Source: Spirochaetales bacterium
GTDB taxonomy: Bacteria; Spirochaetota; Spirochaetia; UBA9216
Assembly: GCA_016839055.1 (NCBI GenBank)
Contig: JAEKNX010000010.1
Coordinates: forward strand, 62,001-126,000
Length of the DNA: 64,000 nt
Reading direction: 5' to 3'
Shown here: piece by piece, positions 8,052-16,384 of the stretch
Layout: each line of letters begins with the position of its first letter
Position numbering within the stretch: position 1 is the first letter of the stretch
Program-made: the position numbers and the translations under genes
The notes under the pieces: generated by a model
Seen by the model: only the letters and a program-made list of their open reading frames with translations
Database searches by the model: none
What the model was told of the DNA's origin: nothing

Positions 8052-9143
8052 TTAAATATCAAACATCCAGTTTCTCTCGTCCGCTATGGCTCCGTACTGA
8101 ATGTCTTTGAGTTTTTTCTGCAAATCGGTTGTAAGTTCACCCTGCTTGCCGCCGTTGAATACGGTAGTTTTTTCCATATAGGTGATTGATTCCAGGTACG
8201 ATACTCCGGCGGCGGTTCCGGTGACAAATGCTTCAACCGCGTCGGACATGACTTCATTAATAGGAACCTTTCGCTCTTCAACCTTAATGCCCATGTCTGA
8301 AGCCAGAGTAATTACGCTTTTCCGGTTAATTCCCGGCAGGATTGTATCACCGAGTTCTGGTGTTATGAGGGTGCCGTTTTTAAGTTTGAAGAATATATTA
8401 CATGATGAGCCTTCTTCCACATATTTATGCTCAGTAGAGTCCAGGAATATTGCTTCCATGAAGCCGTTGTTCATGGCTTCTTTTTTTGCCAGAATGGGAA
8501 CGACATAGTTTGAGCTGCATTTAATCCAACCAGTACCGTTCGGGGTTGCGCGGGACTTGTTTGTCACGACTGCTTTAGAGTTTCCGGGGGCGAAGTATGC
8601 GCCTACGGGAGTCGCTACTATTATCACCCATGGATGCTTTGAAACGCCCAGACCGATGCCCGGTTCGGAATAGGTAAATGGGCGAAGATAGATCGAATGC
8701 CCTGCGATATAATTATTTTTTTCCCATTCCGAATCATATTCGGGGAAGAATCCGCAGTCCTGGTTCAGCCTTACGATCTGCTTTGACGCTTCCAGGAATT
8801 TATCAACCGGAAAAGAAGGCATCATGAGGCCCTCCATCGAGGCGCTCATTCTTGCTCCGTTTTCGTCCGGTCTGAAAAGTCTCAGCCGACCATCTTTCTG
8901 AGGAAATGCCTTGAGCCCTTCAAAGCATCCCAACCCATACTGCGTAGTATAATTGACCAGCGGCAGCTGGGGGAAAGAATTTCTTTTGGCGAGAATAGCA
9001 GTTAATTCCTCAGGGCTCATCGCCGCTTCTTCAGCTGGTGTTTTATGCGGATTTTCAATAAATTCCTCAGTCCAGACCTCGTCTTCATTGTACTTTGCTA
9101 TATAAACCCATGGATAGGTCTCCAGGGTAAAACCTTTAGCCAT
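8052..9143 (-). CDS. ilvE: Branched-chain amino acid aminotransferase IlvE
   Basis: This is a PLP fold-type IV aminotransferase that interconverts valine, leucine and isoleucine with their 2-oxo acids in the cytoplasm. Visible motifs are YGLGCFEGLKAF near the N-terminus, LFRPDENGARMSASM, IYLRPFTYS, the likely Schiff-base lysine in GWIKCSSNYV (about residue 206), VEEGSSCNIFF, and the phosphate-binding DTILPGINRKSVI. The C-terminal VTGTAAGVSYLESI is also typical. The start is the ATG at 9143 because AGGAGGG lies 2-3 bases upstream in GGAGGGCATATG. A longer frame to 9239 has no ribosome site and would read through the promoter. Its promoter and a large palindrome lie between it and ssb. Confidence 0.93.
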   Translation of the reverse strand: MAKGFTLETYPWVYIAKYNEDEVWTEEFIENPHKTPAEEAAMSPEELTAILAKRNSFPQLPLVNYTTQYGLGCFEGLKAFPQKDGRLRLFRPDENGARMSASMEGLMMPSFPVDKFLEASKQIVRLNQDCGFFPEYDSEWEKNNYIAGHSIYLRPFTYSEPGIGLGVSKHPWVIIVATPVGAYFAPGNSKAVVTNKSRATPNGTGWIKCSSNYVVPILAKKEAMNNGFMEAIFLDSTEHKYVEEGSSCNIFFKLKNGTLITPELGDTILPGINRKSVITLASDMGIKVEERKVPINEVMSDAVEAFVTGTAAGVSYLESITYMEKTTVFNGGKQGELTTDLQKKLKDIQYGAIADERNWMFDI

Positions 9144-9162
9144 ATGCCCTCCTGAATATAAA

Positions 9163-9193
9163 ATTATAATTATCATAGTGCAAGAAAAGTCAA
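9163..9193 (-). promoter_or_regulatory. Probable ilvE promoter
   Basis: On the minus strand, TTGACT (9193-9188) and a perfect TATAAT (9168-9163) are 19 bases apart. This is slightly long, but both boxes are good. It lies 20 bases before the ilvE start. Confidence 0.45.
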
Positions 9194-9206
9194 CAATCAA
9201 GCGGTA

Positions 9207-9231
9207 TATCGTTGCGAAATTTGCAACGATA
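9207..9231. promoter_or_regulatory. 25-bp palindrome upstream of ilvE and ssb, candidate operator
   Basis: Perfect 9-base arms TATCGTTGC and GCAACGATA flank the centre GAAATTT. The site lies 13 bases upstream of the ilvE -35 box and 91 bases before ssb. It has no T run, so it is more likely a protein-binding site than a terminator. Confidence 0.6.
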
Positions 9232-9321
9232 ATTCTCACTAATTTGAATCAGGTAGAAAAAAATGTGGTTTAACTATTTAAAACGCCGTTCCGGAACAGA
9301 AAAAATCGCAGGAGAATATTA

Positions 9322-9729
9322 ATGAATAGTATTAATTCAGTAATTGTTGAAGGAAATCTGGTAAGAGATCCGGTCATCAGTGAGACTCCTAAGGGAACGA
9401 AGGTTTGTAATTTCACGATTGCGTCAAACAGATTTTACAAGCAGGATGATGAATATCAGAAGGAAGTATCCTTTCTTGATGTTGAAGCCTGGGCTAAGCT
9501 GGCAACGATTTGTGATAGCGGTTTATTGAAAGGGAAGGGGGCCAGGGTTGTCGGCCGGCTGAAGCAAGATCGGTGGGATGATAAGGAAGGCAATCCAAGA
9601 TCGAGAATAAAGGTTGTGGCTGAACACGTTGATTTCAAACCCATATTCAGTAAGGACGCGTCGGCCGAGGAAGTTGCCCAGGTATTTGATTCGGAAAAAA
9701 TCGAAGCAGAATCAGAAATCGTGATCTGA
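9322..9729 (+). CDS. ssb: Single-stranded DNA-binding protein
   Basis: An OB-fold protein that binds ssDNA during replication and repair. The start MNSINSVIVEGNLVRDPVISETPKGTKVCNFTIASNRFYK and the middle DVEAWAKLATICDSGLLKGKGARVVGRLKQDRW match the SSB family. It is 135 residues, on the short side. The usual acidic tip ending in DDIPF, which recruits partner proteins, is not present: the protein ends AESEIVI, acidic but without the Pro-Phe. GGAGAAT at 9311-9317 supports ATG 9322. A terminator follows at 9751-9792. It is possibly a secondary SSB paralogue. Confidence 0.92.
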   Translation: MNSINSVIVEGNLVRDPVISETPKGTKVCNFTIASNRFYKQDDEYQKEVSFLDVEAWAKLATICDSGLLKGKGARVVGRLKQDRWDDKEGNPRSRIKVVAEHVDFKPIFSKDASAEEVAQVFDSEKIEAESEIVI

Positions 9730-9750
9730 AGATTTCACGTCTCAGTTTAT

Positions 9751-9792
9751 GCCGCGGACAGGGCTGTTAGATGGTCTTTACGCGGCTTTTTT
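9751..9792 (+). terminator. Terminator after ssb
   Basis: GCCGCG (9751-9756) pairs with CGCGGC (9781-9786) and is followed by six T. The loop is long (24 bases), so the efficiency is uncertain. Confidence 0.6.
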
Positions 9793-9839
9793 ACGGGGAA
9801 ATTTTCCTCGGAAATGATCTACGGGGAAATTTTCCCCGG
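9792..9839. promoter_or_regulatory. Twin palindromic boxes, candidate upstream activator sites for the sigma-54 promoter
   Basis: Two copies of TACGGGGAAATTTTCCYCGG lie at 9792-9811 and 9820-9839, 28 bases apart start to start. Each is an inverted repeat GGGGAAA/TTTCCCC around one T; the first copy has one mismatch. They sit about 80-125 bases upstream of the -24/-12 promoter, the usual distance for an enhancer bound by an NtrC-family activator such as the one encoded at 11887-13212. Confidence 0.7.
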
Positions 9840-9918
9840 CTCATTCTTCTTGGACTCATTAAAACCGCTTGAAACCGCCTGAAAATATACATATTTCACC
9901 TCATTTACCCATTAGGGT

Positions 9919-9934
9919 TGGCACGCCGTTTGCT
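9919..9934 (+). promoter_or_regulatory. Sigma-54 (-24/-12) promoter
   Basis: TGGCACG at 9919-9925 and TTGCT at 9930-9934 are separated by four bases, an exact match to the RpoN consensus TGGCACGNNNNTTGCW. Transcription would start near 9946, giving a short leader with AAGGAG at 9957-9961 before ATG 9968. Confidence 0.9.
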
Positions 9935-9967
9935 ATATAAGGATTACAATAAAACAAGGAGTGAACA

Positions 9968-10567
9968 ATGAAGAAGATAATAATTGTTTCAATTATGATT
10001 TTAGCAGCGGCGGCAGTTTTTGCCACCGGTAATCAGGAAGCGAATGAGGCTGGTGTAGTCGAGCTTGTACCACGGGCGCTGGTTCAAGATAATTTTTTAA
10101 ACGACCTTGAAAAGGTTGAGGTGAGTGGTGTTGTAAAGTTTGAATCACCGGTTCCTGAACTCGTCTCCAGCGGAAAAGATTATACTCTTACCGCCCCCGG
10201 CTTGCAGATGTTTGCCGGAATGGTTACAGAAGGACAGCTTATTACCGTAAGTGGTTACCTTATCGATGATGATGCCTATTTTGGACCCGGCATGGGCAGG
10301 AATGGGGGCAGAGGCGTGGCCGGAGGCCGGCTTCAGGATACCGAAGTTCTAGAGGGAAACATAAACCTCCTGGTGGAAACCGTAGAGATCGACGGTGTGG
10401 TCTATCAGCTCCCATGGGTTAACAGAGGCGGGTTCGGAGCCGGTTTCGGCAGCGGAAAAGGCCGGGGAAACGGCCGGGGAAACGGCATGATGGGCGGAAA
10501 CGGTAATTTTCGGCAGGGCGGCAGAAACGGCGGTTATGTTAATGAAGACTGCCCCTACTACAATTAA
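9968..10567 (+). CDS. Exported Gly/Asn/Met-rich protein under sigma-54 control
   Basis: A secreted or periplasmic protein of 199 residues. The signal peptide (1-20) ends AVFA before TGNQE. Residues about 45-100 look like a small beta domain of OB type (VEVSGVVKFESPVPELVSSGKDYTL... GQLITVSGYLID). From about residue 102 the protein is low-complexity and rich in Gly, Arg, Asn and Met (GMGRNGGRGVAGGR; GRGNGRGNGMMGG). It directly follows an ideal sigma-54 promoter and precedes a histidine kinase and a sigma-54 activator. The arrangement parallels zraP-zraSR, where a small periplasmic protein responds to metal or envelope stress. The role as metal- or stress-binding protein is inferred from this context; no homologue was recognised. 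Confidence 0.72.
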   Translation: MKKIIIVSIMILAAAAVFATGNQEANEAGVVELVPRALVQDNFLNDLEKVEVSGVVKFESPVPELVSSGKDYTLTAPGLQMFAGMVTEGQLITVSGYLIDDDAYFGPGMGRNGGRGVAGGRLQDTEVLEGNINLLVETVEIDGVVYQLPWVNRGGFGAGFGSGKGRGNGRGNGMMGGNGNFRQGGRNGGYVNEDCPYYN

Positions 10568-10585
10568 AACCAATCTGCTGGTTTT
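10566..10585 (+). terminator. Weak intercistronic hairpin with T-rich tail
   Basis: AAAACCA (10566-10572) pairs with TGGTTTT (10579-10585) around a six-base loop and is followed by ATT. It begins right at the stop of the secreted-protein gene and could attenuate expression of the downstream kinase. Confidence 0.45.
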
Positions 10586-10613
10586 ATTCAAAACTTTATT
10601 GTATTCTTTTTAA

Positions 10614-11909
10614 ATGAACATAATGAAGAAAAGACCGGGGGTAATTTTACTCCCGGTTTCTGCAGTATTTATAATCTTCATCATCCTTCTTTTTCTTCTG
10701 ATCGGACAGAAACGGAATAATAGTGCTATCCTGCTTGAGTACCGAGCGTCCAGAATAATGAGCATAATGCTTGATTTTTACGTTGAGGGAGACATTCCCG
10801 ACCCGGCTGAGCTTGATGAGAATATTCTAGGATTTGGAATCTACACTCAAGAAGGGCGGGGAGTGTTTTTGTTCGGCACGGCACCGCCGCGGCTCAATGC
10901 CGGACGCATGCTCGGCAATGAGATAACGATTAATAAAAACCGCAGCATTAGGATAGTCCGATCGGTTTTCGATACTGAAGATTTTATGAACGGTAATACG
11001 GCGCCGCGGCCTCCGCGGGGCATGGGGCAGCATCTGCGGGACAGAAATGATCAGAACAAAAGGGGTTCTGGAATGATGCCCATGATGCGAAAGTATCAGG
11101 CAGGAGTTTATCTGGAATACAGCAACAGTTCATATATTACTGAGCGAAGACTCATAATATTGATTATTCTGCTGTTTGCCGCTTCGTTTACTTTCCTTTC
11201 CGTCCTGATTTATAATCTATATAACAGCAATCGAAGGCTGACAATAAAGTCGGAGCATGAAAAGCAGCTCATCCAGCTCGGTGAGGCCGCTCGGACTCTC
11301 GCTCATGAAATCAGGAATCCCCTCGGTACCCTCAAGGTTCAGAGAGATCTGCTCAAGAAGAAGCTGCCTGAGGGCTATGAGGGAAACCTTGAGACAATTG
11401 ATCGTGAGCTGAAGCGGCTTAATACCCTCGTTGAACGGGTTGGTGATTTTCTGCGTAATCCGGTTGGCAAAAGGAGTGTTATAGATCTTTCAGTATTTCT
11501 TTCCAGTCTTTATGAGGACCGGATAGATGTCCGGCTTGACGGTCTTCCTCCTGAAGCCGGAATCTGTTTTAACTCTGAACGCCTCCGGACCGTCGTGGAT
11601 AATGTGATTAATAACGCGGTAGACAGCGGCGGGGAAGCCATGGTCAGGATAACGGATTCAGGGAACTATCTTATCCTTCAGGTCGAGGATGGGGGCGAGG
11701 GGATTCCGGAAGAACTTCTGGGCAGAATATTTGAGCCGTTCTTCACCACCAAGGACAAGGGATCAGGGCTGGGCCTGGCGGTTGTGAAACAGCTTATGGA
11801 AGCTTCCGGCGGCTGGGTTAAAATAGAAAATAATTACCCCGGCGTCTGCGCGCGGCTCGGATTTCGGAAGACAGGCGGAGAAGATTGTGAGAATATTAGT
11901 AGCCGATGA
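10614..11909 (+). CDS. Membrane sensor histidine kinase paired with an NtrC-type regulator
   Basis: Two membrane helices (about residues 10-30 and 180-202) enclose a periplasmic sensor region of about 150 residues. This contains a Met/Arg-rich stretch (RPPRGMGQHLRDR ... GSGMMPMMRKY), suggesting metal or redox sensing. The cytoplasmic part has the phosphoacceptor H-box LAHEIRNPLGTL (His about 231), N-box NVINNAVDSGG, and ATP-binding DGGEGIPEEL and GSGLGLAVVKQL. It belongs to the NtrB/ZraS-type HisKA kinases. The ATG at 10614 has no ribosome site, but TATTCT ends seven bases before it; an in-frame ATG at 10623 is an alternative. Its end overlaps the regulator gene by 23 bases. Confidence 0.9.
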   Translation: MNIMKKRPGVILLPVSAVFIIFIILLFLLIGQKRNNSAILLEYRASRIMSIMLDFYVEGDIPDPAELDENILGFGIYTQEGRGVFLFGTAPPRLNAGRMLGNEITINKNRSIRIVRSVFDTEDFMNGNTAPRPPRGMGQHLRDRNDQNKRGSGMMPMMRKYQAGVYLEYSNSSYITERRLIILIILLFAASFTFLSVLIYNLYNSNRRLTIKSEHEKQLIQLGEAARTLAHEIRNPLGTLKVQRDLLKKKLPEGYEGNLETIDRELKRLNTLVERVGDFLRNPVGKRSVIDLSVFLSSLYEDRIDVRLDGLPPEAGICFNSERLRTVVDNVINNAVDSGGEAMVRITDSGNYLILQVEDGGEGIPEELLGRIFEPFFTTKDKGSGLGLAVVKQLMEASGGWVKIENNYPGVCARLGFRKTGGEDCENISSR

Positions 11910-13212
11910 TGAGAAGGGCCTGCGGGACTCTATTGCCGAGTATCTGAGCCTCGACGGGTTTGAGGTCAGGACAGCAGAGAACGGGCTCTCGGCCATGAGG
12001 TTGATGGAGGATGAAGTATTCGATGTCCTCGTAACGGACCTGAAAATGCCCGGCGCCGACGGTCTTGAGGTGCTCGCTCACCTCCGCAGTATTGAATCGG
12101 ACATCCCGGTTATTATGATATCCGCCTTCGGTGAGATTTCTGATGCGGTCGAGGCTATGAAGCTTGGAGCCGAGGATTATCTTGTAAAGCCCTTTGAGAC
12201 CGAGGAGCTGCGGCTAAAGGTTATCAGGGCCGGAGAGAAGCGGATGATGCGGCGCGAGATAGAGCGTTTGAGGTCAAGAGGAGAGCAGGGGCTCACCCTT
12301 GAGAGTAATAATACCGCGATGAAGAAGCTGATTGCCCTTGCCGAAAGAGCCGCCCCGGCACCGGCGAATGTTCTGATTACGGGAGAGAGCGGTACCGGAA
12401 AAGAAGTCCTGGCCCGTTATATTCACAGTAAATCAGAGAGGGCCGGCGGACCCTTTGTTCCGATAAATGTAGGCAGCATACCAGAGACCCTGCTTGAGAG
12501 TGAGCTGTTCGGCCATGAAAAAGGGGCGTTCACCGGCGCCGACAGGATGAAGACCGGAATGTTTGAGGCAGCCAACGGCGGAACTCTTTTTCTCGATGAG
12601 ATAGGCGACATGCCGCAGCATCTGCAGGTCAAACTCTTGCGGGCAATTCAGGAAAGGAAGATTCAGCGGCTTGGTTCTATTAGGTTGCTATCGCTGGATG
12701 TCAGAATTATTGCCGCTACCAATAGGGATCTCGAGAGGGATGTAAAGGACGGCCTGTTCCGTGAAGATCTATTCTACAGGCTGAATGTTATGAGAATGCA
12801 TCTGCCGCCTTTGCGGGACAGGCTTGAAGACCTGAGCCTTCTATCTGCCGGCTTTCTCTCCATGATGAATGAGAGGATGGCCAGGTCAGTTTCAGGAATT
12901 ACCGCCGATGCTGTAGAGAAGCTGAAGTCTTACGACTTTCCGGGTAATATCCGTGAGCTTGAGAACCTGATTGAGCGAGCAGTGATCCTGAGTGACGGGG
13001 GAGAGCTTACTTCCTCCGATTTTATGCTGCCGGGAGCCGGCGGGCAGCAGGGAGAGATTCCCGCCGCGAGGACTCTGAGGGAAGTGGAACGGCAGGCAAT
13101 AATTAACGCGCTGGCCAGATGGGAAGGCAAAAAAACCAGGGCTGCCGAAGAGCTTGGAATTGACCGGAAAACCTTGTTTAATAAAATACGGGAATACGGA
13201 CTCGGGGACTGA
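11887..13212 (+). CDS. Sigma-54-dependent response regulator (NtrC/ZraR family)
   Basis: A 441-residue activator. The receiver domain (1-115) has the phosphorylation site Asp51 in [12 protein letters not shown] sigma-54-interacting AAA+ ATPase domain follows (about 135-365) with Walker A GESGTGKE, the GAFTGA loop that contacts sigma-54 (about 213-218), Walker [13 protein letters not shown] and arginine-finger region LFYRLNV. The C-terminal Fis-type helix-turn-helix (about 400-441) includes [18 protein letters not shown]. The GTG start at 11887 lies inside the kinase gene after GGCGGAGAAG, indicating translational coupling. It probably binds the twin boxes at 9792-9839 and activates the promoter at 9919, forming a self-contained circuit. 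Confidence 0.95.
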   Translation: MRILVADDEKGLRDSIAEYLSLDGFEVRTAENGLSAMRLMEDEVFDVLVTDLKMPGADGLEVLAHLRSIESDIPVIMISAFGEISDAVEAMKLGAEDYLVKPFETEELRLKVIRAGEKRMMRREIERLRSRGEQGLTLESNNTAMKKLIALAERAAPAPANVLITGESGTGKEVLARYIHSKSERAGGPFVPINVGSIPETLLESELFGHEKGAFTGADRMKTGMFEAANGGTLFLDEIGDMPQHLQVKLLRAIQERKIQRLGSIRLLSLDVRIIAATNRDLERDVKDGLFREDLFYRLNVMRMHLPPLRDRLEDLSLLSAGFLSMMNERMARSVSGITADAVEKLKSYDFPGNIRELENLIERAVILSDGGELTSSDFMLPGAGGQQGEIPAARTLREVERQAIINALARWEGKKTRAAEELGIDRKTLFNKIREYGLGD

Positions 13213-13297
13213 TACCGTCGCTCTGATTATCAGCAATATTTTTGTTGGATCCTGGTTTTTAATATAGTATCATTATAGAATATTTATGGAGTGTAAT

Positions 13298-14650
13298 ATG
13301 CGTTATGTTATAATTGGCGGAGACGCCGCGGGTATGAGTGCATCATCAAGGATAAAGAGAAGAGAGCCTGATTCTGAAGTAATTGTCTTTGAGAAAACTC
13401 AAGACGTCTCCTACAGCGCCTGTGGTATGCCGTACAATATCGCTGACGCGGATAAATCAATAGACAGCCTGATTGTCAGATCGGCTGAGGCTTTCAGAAA
13501 CAGTCAGGGAATCGACCTCCGGACAGGTCATATAGTCCGGAAAATTGATCACGCGGCAGGGAAGGTCTCAGGGACAAATTCCGTTGGTGATGATTTTGAG
13601 ATTGAATATGATCGTCTGCTGATAGCAACCGGAGCTTCCGCCATAATCCCGAAGGTGCCCGGAACCGATCTCGAGGGGGTTTTTGTTCTGAAAACCCTCG
13701 AAGACAGCCGCAGGATAAAGACCTTTCTTGAAAAGAAGGATGTCCGTAAGGCTGTAATAATAGGAATGGGATACATAGCTCTTGAAATGAGTGAGGCTCT
13801 CAGCGCCAGGGGCTTAGATGTTACAATGATTAAAAAGAGAGAGCAGCTTCTTCCCTGGATGCTTCCCGAGCTCTCCGAGGTTGTTAAAAAAGAATTGACT
13901 GAAAAAGGCGTAAGCCTGAATTCAGGGCTTTCGCTCGAGGGAATTGTGAAGACTGAAGGCGGACTCCGGGTGAATGCGGGCGGGAAAATCTTTGATGCCG
14001 ACTTGGTCCTCATTGCCGTCGGCGTAAAACCAGAATCATCCCTGGCTGCTGAAGCCGGTATTGAGCTCGGCGCGTCCGGTGCTGTTTCGATTGACCGGAA
14101 CATGCAGACCTCAGTTTCCGGGATTTATTCTGCCGGTGACTGCGCCGACACTCTGAGCATTGTCAGTGGGGGCAAGATCTGGCTCCCTCTTGCTCTAACC
14201 GCGAACAGGGGCGGACGGCTTGCTGCGGACAACATGATGGGTGAGCGGCAGGATTTTAACGGGATTGCGGGAACCGCGGTTTTCAAGGTGTTTGATATTG
14301 AGGTAGCAAAGACCGGGCTGACAATCTCGGAGGCGGAAGTTGCCGGATTTAATCCCGTCTATAAAACTGTGGTGGCAAAATCCAAGGCCCACATCTTCGA
14401 AGGGGCGGCGCCTATACACGCCTCCTTCATTGCTGACAGGGATACCGGACGGATCCTCGGAGCCCAGATGGTCGGAACAGAGGGCGTTGCCCGGCGGATA
14501 AACGCTGCCGCGGTTGCTCTCCAGGCAAAGATGACGATTTCCGAATTTTATGAATGTGATTTGGCCTATGCGCCGCCCTTCAGTCCGGTCTGGGATCCTC
14601 TTCTTACCGCTGCGTCCATGTTGATGAAGAAAACCGGAGTGCCGGATTAG
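13298..14650 (+). CDS. FAD-dependent CoA-disulfide reductase / NADH oxidase family enzyme
   Basis: A pyridine-nucleotide-disulfide oxidoreductase with a single redox-active cysteine. The N-terminal FAD site is MRYVIIGGDAAGMSAS. The active-site motif SYSACGMPYNI puts Cys42 where CoA-disulfide reductases and NADH oxidases (Nox) have theirs. The NAD(P)-binding site is KAVIIGMGYIALEMSEAL, and the second FAD motif is VSGIYSAGDCAD. The C-terminal dimerisation domain ends with ECDLAYAPPFSPVWDPL, typical of the CoADR group. It may reduce CoA disulfide, persulfides or oxygen; sequence alone does not decide. GGAG at 13288-13291 favours ATG 13298 over the in-frame ATG at 13286. Its stop overlaps the end of the convergent gene by four bases. 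Confidence 0.88.
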   Translation: MRYVIIGGDAAGMSASSRIKRREPDSEVIVFEKTQDVSYSACGMPYNIADADKSIDSLIVRSAEAFRNSQGIDLRTGHIVRKIDHAAGKVSGTNSVGDDFEIEYDRLLIATGASAIIPKVPGTDLEGVFVLKTLEDSRRIKTFLEKKDVRKAVIIGMGYIALEMSEALSARGLDVTMIKKREQLLPWMLPELSEVVKKELTEKGVSLNSGLSLEGIVKTEGGLRVNAGGKIFDADLVLIAVGVKPESSLAAEAGIELGASGAVSIDRNMQTSVSGIYSAGDCADTLSIVSGGKIWLPLALTANRGGRLAADNMMGERQDFNGIAGTAVFKVFDIEVAKTGLTISEAEVAGFNPVYKTVVAKSKAHIFEGAAPIHASFIADRDTGRILGAQMVGTEGVARRINAAAVALQAKMTISEFYECDLAYAPPFSPVWDPLLTAASMLMKKTGVPD

Positions 14651-16152
14651 CCAATATTGAAGAATAGGGTGAAGGATTCTTTATCAAGGAATATTTCTCC
14701 CTTGAGGGTTTCCACGAGGGTCTGGATCATTATTTTTGAACTCTCATCTTCAATTATTTCAGCATAGCTGCTGAAGATCTTTTCGGTTGCCCTGATTTTC
14801 AGTTGAGCGATACTATCATTTACCAGGAAGGTGATGGTTGTGGGTACTATACCGCTGTTGACTTTATCCTGTATTTTCAGAATCAGTGTTAGCAGTTCGG
14901 TAACGAGCAGGGATATCGTTATTGCGCTGTCTTCGGGTAAATTGATTGTGTCGCAGTGCAGTTCTATCTTCTGCATCCAGGGGTTTCCGGCATAAGATGA
15001 AATGAGGTGTTTGATTATGTCATCCATATAGGACTGCATGTTTATCTTTATCTTGTCGTTGATTGTGACCATATTTTGATAGACCAGTGAGAGAGTGTAA
15101 ATCTGAATCTGAACCTCGTTAAGCGCCATACATGAGATTGGCTCATTGCAGAGACTCTGTTTTAATGATACAAGGCTGCTCAGCACCTGGAGTTTATTGT
15201 TAATAAGGTGCATGACCTCATTGTGGGCGAGTGCGCCCTCTGTAGCAAAAATGCTTTCGGCCCTATTTTGAGAGAATGGTGAATCCAACTGTAGGTTGTT
15301 CTCCCTTATTATACCGGCTGTTCCGACTCCTTCCATATCATTTTGCTGGAAACCCGAATATCCGATGGATGAAACTTCTCCGTATGCCGTAAGTGAGACG
15401 TTAATAGAGCCTCCGATCGAAGGTTTTCGGCGCAGTTTAAGTTGAAGTCCCCGGGTCATCCTCGAGCCGGTTCTGCGTTCGTCGAATAATTTTGGTGACC
15501 TGTCTTCACCGGTTACTACACCACGCAGCGCTGGGAGCAATTCGCCCCGCGATACCTTCGGCACATCGTCATGAAACAGCAGTTCAGTGAAATGTCTTCC
15601 GATAAGTTCTACCGGGTCCCATCCCAAAATTCTTATCGCATTATTGATGAAAGTAAAATTGCCCTCGGTATCCAGAACGTAAATAATATCCGGAAGAGCC
15701 TGGACAAGGTTCATATACTGTTTTTCCGAAATTTTTAGGAAGTTATTATGACGTTCCAGACTCTCGCGTATATTCAGAACCTTCCTTAACATGCTCGGAA
15801 GGTAATTCAGGTGGGAGAAATTCTTCCTTCTTAGAAGAAAAGAGCTTGATTCATCGCTGAGAACTTTGTCGATCTTTTCTGATTCTTCGAGATCAACGAG
15901 CAGAATAAAGGGGTATGGCCAGAGCACCAGCCAATCAACCAGGCTTCCGTTCTGAAAATCCATATCGGTAATGATGAGTTTTATTTCGTAGTCTGATGTA
16001 ATCTTGTCTAATTCGCTTAATTTTTCCGGACAATGTACATTAAAAGGCAGATTTCTTTCATTCAGCATCTGAATGAGTTTATTTCTCTCTTTTTCAATTG
16101 AAGTTGCCAGGATTATATCCACGTTAGCTGAATCTTTTTTCTCGCTTCCCAT
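14647..16152 (-). CDS. PAS-domain HisKA_2-type sensor protein with degenerate ATPase
   Basis: A 501-residue soluble protein. Residues 10-110 look like a receiver-type fold (VDIILATSIEKERNKLIQMLNE ... LIITDMDFQNG). A PAS domain follows (about 150-250: LVQALPDIIYVLDTEGNFTFINNAIRILGWDPVELIG). A helical histidine segment then appears as EVMHLINNKLQVLSSLVSLK (His about 315), aligning with the HisKA_2 box EIHHRVKNNLQVISSLL. The last 130 residues should be the ATPase domain, but the N-box asparagine (TELLTLILKIQ) and the glycine-rich boxes cannot be found. It may be a pseudokinase, a phosphatase or a scaffold. It is monocistronic and convergent with the CoADR-like gene. Confidence 0.7.
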   Translation of the reverse strand: MGSEKKDSANVDIILATSIEKERNKLIQMLNERNLPFNVHCPEKLSELDKITSDYEIKLIITDMDFQNGSLVDWLVLWPYPFILLVDLEESEKIDKVLSDESSSFLLRRKNFSHLNYLPSMLRKVLNIRESLERHNNFLKISEKQYMNLVQALPDIIYVLDTEGNFTFINNAIRILGWDPVELIGRHFTELLFHDDVPKVSRGELLPALRGVVTGEDRSPKLFDERRTGSRMTRGLQLKLRRKPSIGGSINVSLTAYGEVSSIGYSGFQQNDMEGVGTAGIIRENNLQLDSPFSQNRAESIFATEGALAHNEVMHLINNKLQVLSSLVSLKQSLCNEPISCMALNEVQIQIYTLSLVYQNMVTINDKIKINMQSYMDDIIKHLISSYAGNPWMQKIELHCDTINLPEDSAITISLLVTELLTLILKIQDKVNSGIVPTTITFLVNDSIAQLKIRATEKIFSSYAEIIEDESSKIMIQTLVETLKGEIFLDKESFTLFFNIG

Positions 16153-16384
16153 TAGGTATAAGTATATATACTATCCCTCGAATCTCAAGCCTTCGGAGGA
16201 AAATTATTTAATAGATGTAATTAATCCCTATACTAAAGGCAGCGGCATCAATTACGTCCACTCCGGGCTGTCATAGCTTAGAAGCGCGGTTAGATTTACC
16301 CCGATATGAATGAGCATGTAATACTTGATATTATCAGTCAATATACGATACTTTAAGCTAACTGACCCACAAGAGGAGTGAATT

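Noticed and set aside
16214-16258. Inverted repeat GATGTAATTAAT ... ATCAATTACGTC
   Set aside because: Arms pair with one wobble and one mismatch, the 21-base loop is long and no promoter or T run is near; probably chance.
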